Assembly (NCBI GenBank): GCA_938003835.1
Contig: CALKXJ010000006.1
Coordinates: 185,990 to 249,989 of the forward strand
Direction of reading: 5' to 3'
DNA length: 64,000 nt
Origin: an uncultured Bryobacteraceae bacterium
GTDB lineage: Bacteria > Acidobacteriota > Terriglobia > Bryobacterales > Bryobacteraceae
This document shows positions 38,200 through 45,621 of this stretch, piece by piece. Position 1 is the first letter of the stretch. Every line of letters begins with the position of its first letter. The notes under the pieces were generated by a model. The model saw only the letters and a list, made by a program, of their open reading frames with translations, was not told where the DNA came from and did not search any database. The translations under genes were made by a program, and so were the position numbers.

Positions 38200-40085
38200 T
38201 TCTGAGCCACCCGATTCAGGGCGACGACTACTATTATCTGGCGGGCGCCATGCGGGCGCAGATCGATCCGCTGCACCCCACGCACGGCCGCTACGTTTTC
38301 CTGGGCGAGATGGTGGACATGCGGGGACACCCGCACCCGCCCCTGAACATGTGGGTGCTCGGGGCGCTGCTGGCGATCTTCGGCGACGTCCGCGAAGTGC
38401 CGTTTCACGCCGCCTACGCTTTTTTCTCGCTGGCCGCCGTGCTGGCCGTCTGGTGGCTGGCGCGCCAATTTAGCGCGCCGCCGGTGACGGCGGCGCTGCT
38501 GTTCCTGGCGGCGCCGGCTTTCGTGGTAAACGGCAACTCTCTCGAGGCGGACGTGCCCTTCCTGGCGCTGTGGCTCGCTTCGACGGCGCTTTTCATCCGC
38601 GCTTCGAACGGCCGCTCGGTGCGGGCGCTTGTGTTCGCGGCGGCGGCAATGGCGCTGGCGGCGCTGGCGGCCTATCAGGCGGTGGTGCTCGTCCCCGTCC
38701 TTGCGGGCTACCTCTGGTGGAGGGCGCGCACCTGGCTGGCAGGTTGGGTGGCGCTGGCCGCTCCCGTGGTGATGCTCGGGCTGTGGCAGCTCTTCGAGCG
38801 GATCAGCTCCGGCGTCGCCCCGGCGGGAGTGCTCGCCGGATATCTTGCAAGCTACGCCTTTCAGGCGCTCCCGAGCAAGCTCGCGAACGCGGTCGCACTC
38901 ACCGTTCATGCCGGCTGGCTGGTCTTTCCCGGGCTGGCCTTCGCTGCCTTCCGGCGGCTGTCGCGGCCGCTCTGGGTGCTGGTGATTGCGGCCGTAGCGC
39001 CGGCGGCGTGGTGGCTTGACCGCCACCCGCTTTTCTGGGTCTCGTTCGCCGCCGGCCTGGTGGTTGTACTCGCTGCGGCGGTGACGCTGGTGCGCCCGTG
39101 CGAACCCGAGCGGCGCTTCCTCGCCTGGTGGATTCTTGTCTTTTTTGTCTCGGCCCTGGTGCTATTTTTCGCCGGCTCGGCAAGATACCTGCTTCCGATG
39201 GCTGCGCCCGTAGCCTTGCTAGTGGCGAAACAGGTCGAGCGCCGGGCGTGGCTCTGGGCCGGCATCGGCCTGCAACTGGTCATCTGGGTTCCGGCGGCCG
39301 TGATGAACTATCAGCACTGGGACGCCTACCGGGCCTTCGTTGGCGAGCTCCGCGGCGAGCTCTCCGCGCGGCGCGTCTGGGTGAACGCCGAGTGGGGTCT
39401 GCGCTTCTATGCCGAGGCCGAAGGCGCGCTTCCGCTGCTCAGGAGCCAGCCGGTGGCGCCGGGCGAAATGGTGCTGACCAGCCGGATCGCCTATCCCGCA
39501 AGCTTTACCACCGGCGGCGGGCGCCTGGTGGAAATCGCGCGGCGCGAGGTGCGGCCCTCGATACCCATCCGCTTGATCGGCCTCGACGTGCGGTCGGCCT
39601 ACTCGACAGTGACGCTGGGCTACCGGCCGTTCGACGTCCGCAATACGCCTCTGGATGAGGTGAAGGCCGAGCTGGTGGTCGAGCAGCCGCCGGTCCTCGA
39701 GTGGGTGCCGATGGCCGCGCCGGAGGCCGAAAGCCAGATCGTAAGCGGCGTGTATCAGCTCGAAGGCGGAAGCTGGCGCTGGATGGGCGAGCGTGCGGTG
39801 ATCCTGCTCAAGCGGCCTTCGGGTGCGTCGGTGGCCGAAGTCGATCTTTACTTGCCGGAGGGCGCCACGCCGCGGCACGTGACGGTGAAAGTGGATGGGC
39901 GGCCTGTCGCCGAGGCTCGCTATGAGCGCCCGGGAAGCTACCGGTTGCGCTCGCCCGCGCCGTTGCGCGTCGAGCGGGATCCGGTGACGTTCGAAATCGA
40001 AGTCGACCGGACCCTCTCCCCCCGCGGCGACCATCGCCGGCTGGGGCTGATCCTCTCCGGCGCGGGCCTCCGGCGAGTGGAGTGA
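38142..40085 (+). CDS. GT39/ArnT-like membrane glycosyltransferase
   Basis: A 647-residue inner-membrane protein. The first 350 residues contain about ten to eleven hydrophobic helices. The first loop carries HPIQGDDYYYLAGAMRAQID, an acidic motif (DD) as in GT-C enzymes that use polyprenyl-phosphate sugars, and another acidic site follows in NGNSLEADVPFLALWLA. A periplasmic C-terminal region follows. The family transfers sugars from lipid-linked donors to proteins, lipid A or glycans; the acceptor is unknown. The start is GTG 38142 or the next codon ATG 38145. Confidence 0.82.
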   Translation: MMRAQAAALVFAVLLLRLPFLSHPIQGDDYYYLAGAMRAQIDPLHPTHGRYVFLGEMVDMRGHPHPPLNMWVLGALLAIFGDVREVPFHAAYAFFSLAAVLAVWWLARQFSAPPVTAALLFLAAPAFVVNGNSLEADVPFLALWLASTALFIRASNGRSVRALVFAAAAMALAALAAYQAVVLVPVLAGYLWWRARTWLAGWVALAAPVVMLGLWQLFERISSGVAPAGVLAGYLASYAFQALPSKLANAVALTVHAGWLVFPGLAFAAFRRLSRPLWVLVIAAVAPAAWWLDRHPLFWVSFAAGLVVVLAAAVTLVRPCEPERRFLAWWILVFFVSALVLFFAGSARYLLPMAAPVALLVAKQVERRAWLWAGIGLQLVIWVPAAVMNYQHWDAYRAFVGELRGELSARRVWVNAEWGLRFYAEAEGALPLLRSQPVAPGEMVLTSRIAYPASFTTGGGRLVEIARREVRPSIPIRLIGLDVRSAYSTVTLGYRPFDVRNTPLDEVKAELVVEQPPVLEWVPMAAPEAESQIVSGVYQLEGGSWRWMGERAVILLKRPSGASVAEVDLYLPEGATPRHVTVKVDGRPVAEARYERPGSYRLRSPAPLRVERDPVTFEIEVDRTLSPRGDHRRLGLILSGAGLRRVE

Positions 40086-40160
40086 ACAAGCCCCGCGCCG
40101 CGCACGGCGCCTGAATGCTCGATAGAATTGCCCGTGGGAATTCCCGCTGAGGACTACGCT

Positions 40161-41381
40161 ATGGCGTTTCACGCGGCAAATCAGCGCTCGGTCTCGCGGC
40201 GCGGTTTTTTCGGCGCCTCGATCGGTGGCGCGCTGGCGGCGCTGGCCGATCCGGGCCGCGCCGCCGCCGAGGCCGTCGGCGTCAAGCCCGGCGACCTGCC
40301 CGATCTCACCATCAAGACGGTGAAGGTTTATGCGCTCAAGCGCGAGCGCATCGCCGCCATCGTCACCGCGAGCGGCATCGAGGGCAACTACACGCTCAAC
40401 GAGCGCTACTGGCATCCCAACTGGAGCAACGCCGGCTGGCTTGAGTACGCCAAACGGCTGCTCATCGGCCGGAGCGGGCTCGAGTTGCCGGCTCTCACCT
40501 CGCAGTGGGAGCCGAGCCGGAGGCGGGTGGGCCAAAGCTCCTACGCCTCGGCCATCGATAACTGCCTTTGGGACATCCTGGGCAAGGCGGTGGGCCTGCC
40601 CGTCTACCGGCTGCTCGGCGCCTACCGGGACAAGGTGCTCGCCTACGCCAGCTCACACCATCACCCGAGGGTCGAGGACTTCGTCGAGGAGGTCAAGCGG
40701 GTCAAGGCGCTCGGCTACAAGGCATACAAGATCCACCCGCCGGACCCGAAGACTCCAGGCGGCCGCGTCGACTACAAGCTGGATATGGAGGTCAACAAGG
40801 CGGTGCGGCAGGCGGCCGGCGACGACTTCCTCCTGCTCAACGATCCGGTCGGGGTCTACACGCGCGAGGAGGCGATGCGCGTCGGCCGGCAGATGGACGA
40901 GCTCGGCTTTGTCGCTTACGAAGATCCGATCCCGACCACGGACATGGACGGGCTGGTCGAGCTCTGTCGCGCCATCGACACGCCCATACACATCGGCGAG
41001 TTCCTCTTCTCCATCTATGACTATGCCGCTTACATCCGCGCCGGGGCGCTCGATGTGGTGCGGCTAATCGTCGACAACATCGGCGGCATCACCGGCGGCA
41101 TCAAGGTGGCGCACCTGGCCGAGTGCTTCGGCATGGAATGCGCGCCGCACAACTGGGGCGGACCGTTCGACCACGCCGTGCATTTCCACCTCGAACTGGC
41201 CATGCCCAACAACGTTTGGTTCGAGATGACGCAGCCGATGGAGCAAAGTGATCGGCCGTATATCAAAGACAAGATCCGGATCGACCGGGAAGGCTATGTC
41301 CACGCTCCCACCAAGCCTGGCCTGGGATACGAGATCGACCGAGACGTGCTCGAGAACATGATCACGGCGGTCGAGACCTGA
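40161..41381 (+). CDS. Enolase-superfamily (mandelate racemase/muconate lactonizing) enzyme, Tat-type leader
   Basis: A 406-residue enzyme with a twin-arginine leader (SVSRRGFFGASIGGALAALA). The C-terminal barrel shows the superfamily residues: K-x-H in LGYKAYKIHPPD, metal ligands in LLNDPVG, FVAYEDPIP and IHIGEFLF, and the histidine-rich APHNWGGPFDHAVHFHLE near the end. The K-x-H/His pattern points to an acid-sugar dehydratase or racemase. I chose ATG 40161 (GAGG eight bases upstream) although GTG 40134 is also possible. TAGAAT (40123-40128) is a likely -10. The stop overlaps the next enolase-superfamily gene by one base. Confidence 0.85.
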   Translation: MAFHAANQRSVSRRGFFGASIGGALAALADPGRAAAEAVGVKPGDLPDLTIKTVKVYALKRERIAAIVTASGIEGNYTLNERYWHPNWSNAGWLEYAKRLLIGRSGLELPALTSQWEPSRRRVGQSSYASAIDNCLWDILGKAVGLPVYRLLGAYRDKVLAYASSHHHPRVEDFVEEVKRVKALGYKAYKIHPPDPKTPGGRVDYKLDMEVNKAVRQAAGDDFLLLNDPVGVYTREEAMRVGRQMDELGFVAYEDPIPTTDMDGLVELCRAIDTPIHIGEFLFSIYDYAAYIRAGALDVVRLIVDNIGGITGGIKVAHLAECFGMECAPHNWGGPFDHAVHFHLELAMPNNVWFEMTQPMEQSDRPYIKDKIRIDREGYVHAPTKPGLGYEIDRDVLENMITAVET

Positions 41382-42691
41382 TGTACACGCAGGCGCAGAT
41401 GCGGGGGAAGGAGCCGGCGAGGCGCGATTTTCTCGGCTCGGCGCTCCGGGCGGCCGGCGCAGTTCTTTTCGACCGTGTGCGCGCCGTGGCCCAGGCGGCG
41501 AAACCGGTCCGCATCACCGCAATCGACATCTTCCCCATCGAGATCCCCATACCCGAGGAAGAACTCCGGCGGGGAAGGTACGCCCGCTACACGGTCTACC
41601 GGGTCGAAACGGACGCCGGCGTGCGGGGCTGGGCCTTCGATCGGGGCACAGACTACCGCCAACTCGACACGCATATTCGCCCGGCGTTTGTGGGACGAGA
41701 CCTGTTTGTCTTGGAGGCACACCTCAAAGCCGGACTGGCGCGCTGGGGCGCACTCGAGCATGCTTTCTGGGACGCGATCGGCAGAATCGCCGGGCAGCCG
41801 GTCTACCGCCTGTTGGGGGGCGGCAAAGCCCGGCTGAAGGTCTATCTCACCGCGGTTTGGAGAGGCAAGCCCGACCAGTCCGACACGCCCTGGGAAGTTC
41901 AGGCGAAAGCAGCGCTGGCTTACAAGAAAGCCGGATTCGGCGGATTCAAGATCCGCGCCTGGCGCCCGGATCCTCTTGACGATGTGCGCGCCTGCGCGGC
42001 GATTCGCCGGGCCGTCGGGCCGGACTTTGCCATCATGGTGGACCGTACGGCGGAGCTTCCCGGAGCGTGGGATTACCCGACGGCGCTGAAGGTGGCGCGC
42101 GCGCTCGAAGAGCACGGCGTGCTGTGGCTTGAGGAGCCGTTTGCGCGGCACGATCTGGTCTCGGCGGCGCGCCTGGCTCGGGAAGTGGAGATTCTCATCG
42201 CCGGCGGAGAGCGGTTCCAAGGGCTCGAGCCATACCGGGAGTGCCTGCGTCTGGCCGCTTTTGATCTGCTCCAGCCCGACGGCGTCATCGCGGGAGGCAT
42301 CTTCACGGTCTGGAAGGTGGCGGCGCTGGCTCGGGCTTTTGGCGTTCCGGTCGTCCTCCACGGGGCGATGGGGCTGCGGCTGGCGGGCTGGCTTCAGGCG
42401 AGCGCCGCCATCGGGGCCGACTGGCAGGAGCTGGCTCTGGTGACGCCGCCGATGCTACCCGACGAACAATGGAGCCCGGCGTTGCGTGTGGTGCGGAACA
42501 GGCCACTTTTCCGGCTGCACGATGGATGGATCGATGTACCGGACGCGCCAGGCCTAGGTCTCATAGTGGACGAGGATGCCGTCGAGCGCTGCCGGATCCC
42601 TCCCGATCCCCCGCGCAGCTTCTATCCCCAGTACTTGGCCGCCGGCCTCTCCCGCCGAGACCTACCGCCGGCGCTGCCCCACCGAGAGTAA
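41381..42691 (+). CDS. Second enolase-superfamily (mandelate racemase-like) enzyme
   Basis: A 436-residue enzyme translationally coupled to the preceding one (TGATG). It has a leader-like N-terminus (ARRDFLGSALRAAGAVLFDR) with a twin-arginine look. Superfamily residues are K-x-R in FGGFKIRAWRPDP, metal ligands in IMVDRTAELPG, LWLEEPFARHD and IAGGERFQG, and FDLLQPDGVIAGG. The lysine motif differs from that of its neighbour (K-x-R against K-x-H), so it probably catalyses a different step or acts on another acid sugar. Substrate unknown; the pair likely works in one catabolic route. Confidence 0.85.
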   Translation: MYTQAQMRGKEPARRDFLGSALRAAGAVLFDRVRAVAQAAKPVRITAIDIFPIEIPIPEEELRRGRYARYTVYRVETDAGVRGWAFDRGTDYRQLDTHIRPAFVGRDLFVLEAHLKAGLARWGALEHAFWDAIGRIAGQPVYRLLGGGKARLKVYLTAVWRGKPDQSDTPWEVQAKAALAYKKAGFGGFKIRAWRPDPLDDVRACAAIRRAVGPDFAIMVDRTAELPGAWDYPTALKVARALEEHGVLWLEEPFARHDLVSAARLAREVEILIAGGERFQGLEPYRECLRLAAFDLLQPDGVIAGGIFTVWKVAALARAFGVPVVLHGAMGLRLAGWLQASAAIGADWQELALVTPPMLPDEQWSPALRVVRNRPLFRLHDGWIDVPDAPGLGLIVDEDAVERCRIPPDPPRSFYPQYLAAGLSRRDLPPALPHRE

Positions 42692-42732
42692 GCGGAGTGG
42701 ACGGCTCGCCCGACGGGCCGTGAGGCTGCCCG

Positions 42733-42746
42733 GTGACTTCCGTCAC
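42733..42746 (+). promoter_or_regulatory. FNR/CRP-family dyad upstream of the hemerythrin gene
   Basis: A perfect dyad: GTGAC (42733-42737), TTCC, GTCAC (42742-42746). Its centre is 30 bases before a -10-like TAACTT (42769-42774), so the centre would lie near -41.5 from a start at about 42781. This is the geometry of FNR/CRP-family class II activation, and the motif resembles NnrR/DNR or CRP sites. Confidence 0.65.
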
Positions 42747-42797
42747 AGCCTGGGCCGCGTTTGGAGGGTAACTTGATCGGGAAAGGAGATTTTCGGG

Positions 42798-43532
42798 ATG
42801 ACATCCGGCGTGCGGACGTCGTTGGCGGAGCTGGCGGCGGCCTCGGCGGCGGCTCGAGTCCTCGAGCAACACGGACTGGATTACTGGTGCCAGGGCGGCC
42901 GTCCGCTCGAGGAGGCGGCGCGGGAGAAGGGCCTCGATCCTGGTGCGGTTCTGCAAGAGATCTCAGAGGCGCAGGCGGCCTCCGCGGATGAGCGCGACTG
43001 GCGGGAGGCGCCGCTCAGCCAACTGATCGAACACATCCGCAAGACGCACCACGAGTACCTGAAGCGTAATCTGCCGGCCTTGTCGCAGCGCTTGGCAGAG
43101 GTGGTCGAGGTGCACCGCGCCCGGGATGCGGCCAGGCTGGAGGGCATGTCGGAAGTGTTTGCCGGACTTCGCGCCGAGCTCGAAGGCCACATGCAGAAGG
43201 AGGAGGTCATCCTTTTTCCAGTCATCGCGCGCTATGAGCAGGCCGCCTCCCAGGGACTGCCCGTTCCGCCGGTCGCCTTCGGCACCATCGCCAACCCGAT
43301 CCGCGTCATGGAGCGCGAGCATTCCAGCGCCGCCGAAGCGCTAAAGCGGTTACGGGAACTCGCCGGCGGCTATTGCCTGCCGGATTGGGCATGTGAGACC
43401 ACCCAAGCGCTCTGGCGAAGCCTCGAGGAATTGGAGCGGGATTTGCACCTGCACATCCACTTGGAGAACAACATCCTGTTTCCGCGCGCCACCGATCTTG
43501 AAGGTCGCACGTGCGGCCCGTTTCGAGGCTAA
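42798..43532 (+). CDS. Iron-sulfur repair di-iron protein (Ric/ScdA-type hemerythrin)
   Basis: A 244-residue cytoplasmic protein. Residues about 5-60 form a DUF542 domain with HGLDYWCQGGRPLEEAAREK, which includes the conserved Cys after D-Y-W. Residues about 80-235 form a hemerythrin-like four-helix bundle with His/Glu iron ligands in LIEHIRKTHHEYLKRNLPAL, GHMQKEEVILFPVIARYE, EREHSSAAEALKRLRELA, and HIHLENNILFPRA. RIC-type proteins repair Fe-S clusters damaged by NO or peroxide. It has AAAGGAG upstream and an FNR/CRP-type site at 42733-42746, and is followed 34 bases later by the respiratory genes it may protect. Confidence 0.92.
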   Translation: MTSGVRTSLAELAAASAAARVLEQHGLDYWCQGGRPLEEAAREKGLDPGAVLQEISEAQAASADERDWREAPLSQLIEHIRKTHHEYLKRNLPALSQRLAEVVEVHRARDAARLEGMSEVFAGLRAELEGHMQKEEVILFPVIARYEQAASQGLPVPPVAFGTIANPIRVMEREHSSAAEALKRLRELAGGYCLPDWACETTQALWRSLEELERDLHLHIHLENNILFPRATDLEGRTCGPFRG

Positions 43533-43566
43533 CGGGACACACTCGGCGCTCGGAGGGAAAGGCACG

Positions 43567-45621
43567 ATGAGCCACATGGGCAGCGAGACTCGGCTTCCGC
43601 GCCGGCCGGACTGGGACGGCCGGCGCACGGTTCTGTTGCTGGGCGCCTTGGCCGCACTGGCCCTTTCCGGCCTGGCAATCCGGTTCCTGCCGTTTCATCC
43701 GGCCAATCAGTGGAACGTAATCTTGCACACGGTAGGGGGGCTGGCCCTACTGGGACTGGTTGGAGGCTACAGTTTCCGGCATTGGCGCGAATACCGCAGG
43801 CAGGCCGTCTCCGATGTCCTGGTTCTCGGCTACGCGATGGCGGCTCTTCTGGCGCTTTGCCTGGCGAGCGGACTTGTAGTGAGCGGGCAAGCGCTCGTCG
43901 GCACCCGCACCAGCGCCGCCTGGCGCGACCTTCATCTGGTAACCACCGTCGGTCTGCTGATTGCCGGCGGAGCCCATCTCGCGCTCGCCTATCGGCGGCA
44001 ACGGAAGCTGGGGCACTCCTCGGCGGCGCTGCGCGGCATGGCGTGGGCCGGAGGCGTTTGCCTGCTTCTGATCACGCTGCCGGTGCTGGCCAGCGGAATC
44101 TATTCCGGCCGGAAGCTGAATAACCGCCTGCCACCCGATTACCGCTTCGTTTATGGCAAAGACCGCCCGTTTGCCCCCTCGCTGGCCCGCACGGCGACGG
44201 GCCGGGCGATCGATCCGCAATCGCTGGCCGGTTCGATGACATGCGGCACCCCCGGCTGCCATGAGCAGATCCTGGCGGAATGGCTGCCGAGCGCGCACCG
44301 CTACGCGGCGATGGACACGGTCTTCCAGGCGATTCAGAAAGTGATGGCCGAGCAGAACGGGCCGGAGTCGACCCGGTATTGCGGCGGTTGCCATGATCCG
44401 ATCTCGCTGTTTTCCGGCACGAAGAACATTTTTGTGGAGAATCTGACCGGGCTGGCGGGCTATCAGGAGGGAGTCTCCTGTCTGGTCTGCCACGCCATCC
44501 GCGAGACCGACATCCGCGGCAATGCCAACTATACAATGTCTCAGCCGCGCGAATATCTCTGGCAGTGGCAGGCGCAGGGGCCCGGGCGTTTGCTGCGCGA
44601 TTTCCTGATCCGCGCCTATCCGTCCGAGCACAACCGCCTGAGCAAGCGGATGTTCAAGACGCCGGAGTACTGCGCGGCCTGCCACAAGCAGTTCATCGAT
44701 CAGGAGGTGAACCGCGTGGGGTGGGTGCAGCTTCAGAATCAGTACGACAACTGGGCGGCAAGTCACTGGAACGTCAAAGGCGACGCCCGGCGCACGGTGG
44801 AATGCCGAGAGTGCCATATGCCGCTCGTCGATTCGCGCGACCCGGCGGCCGGCGACAGCGCCGACTACAACCGTCGCCCGAACGATGGCAAGCATCGCAG
44901 CCACCGCTTTCTGGCGGCCAACAATTTCATGCCGGAAGTGCTCGAATTGCCCGGATGGCAGCAGCACACGAAACTGACCGAGAAATGGTTGCGCGGCGAG
45001 ATCCGCATTCCGGAGATCGAGGAGAAGTGGGCGGACGGCAAGGTTGTCGACATCGCCATCCAGGCGCCGGAGCGCGTGCGCGCCGGCGAGACGGTGCGCC
45101 TGCGCGTCGCGCTGACCTCTAACAAGGTCGGTCACGACTTCCCCACCGGCCCGCTGGACATGATCCAGTCTTGGGTGCACCTCCTCGCGCAGGACGAGGC
45201 GGACAGGGTAGTCTACGAATCCGGGCGCATCGGCGAGGGAAATTTCATCGAGCCGGGCACATTCCTGTTCAAGGCTGAGCCGGTGGATCAGCACGGCAAC
45301 CTGATCGACCGGCACAACCTCTGGGAAATGGTGGGCGTGCGCTATCGCCGCAGCCTCTTCCCCGGCTATTCCGACTTTGTCGACTACTCCTGGGTCTGCC
45401 CGTCGGGCAGCCCTGAGCCCGCCAGATGGCGCGGCGACGGACACACCGACCACGCCTTCCCCGCGCCTGCGGCTCGCCGGGGTCGGCTGAAGGTTTCGGC
45501 GCGCCTCATGTACCGAAAGATCGACCAGTTCCTGCTGAACTATGTCGAGGGCGGCCGCTCGAGGCGGACCGCCCCGGTGGTCGAGATTGCGCGCGATGAG
45601 CGCACGATCGAGGTGTACTGA
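43567..45621 (+). CDS. Membrane cytochrome b domain fused to a multiheme cytochrome c domain
   Basis: A 684-residue protein. Residues about 18-180 hold five hydrophobic helices with histidines placed for b-type hemes (ILHTVGG, DLHLVTT, GGAHLALAY). The periplasmic part has one unusual CX4CH motif (CGTPGCH, Cys226) and four CxxCH motifs (CGGCH, CLVCH, CAACH, CRECH), so up to five c hemes in a cytochrome c554-like domain. A beta-rich C-terminal domain (from about 480) follows. It could take electrons from quinol through the b domain and pass them to periplasmic acceptors. ATG 43567 has GGAGG upstream; the stop overlaps the next start (TGATG). Confidence 0.88.
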   Translation: MSHMGSETRLPRRPDWDGRRTVLLLGALAALALSGLAIRFLPFHPANQWNVILHTVGGLALLGLVGGYSFRHWREYRRQAVSDVLVLGYAMAALLALCLASGLVVSGQALVGTRTSAAWRDLHLVTTVGLLIAGGAHLALAYRRQRKLGHSSAALRGMAWAGGVCLLLITLPVLASGIYSGRKLNNRLPPDYRFVYGKDRPFAPSLARTATGRAIDPQSLAGSMTCGTPGCHEQILAEWLPSAHRYAAMDTVFQAIQKVMAEQNGPESTRYCGGCHDPISLFSGTKNIFVENLTGLAGYQEGVSCLVCHAIRETDIRGNANYTMSQPREYLWQWQAQGPGRLLRDFLIRAYPSEHNRLSKRMFKTPEYCAACHKQFIDQEVNRVGWVQLQNQYDNWAASHWNVKGDARRTVECRECHMPLVDSRDPAAGDSADYNRRPNDGKHRSHRFLAANNFMPEVLELPGWQQHTKLTEKWLRGEIRIPEIEEKWADGKVVDIAIQAPERVRAGETVRLRVALTSNKVGHDFPTGPLDMIQSWVHLLAQDEADRVVYESGRIGEGNFIEPGTFLFKAEPVDQHGNLIDRHNLWEMVGVRYRRSLFPGYSDFVDYSWVCPSGSPEPARWRGDGHTDHAFPAPAARRGRLKVSARLMYRKIDQFLLNYVEGGRSRRTAPVVEIARDERTIEVY

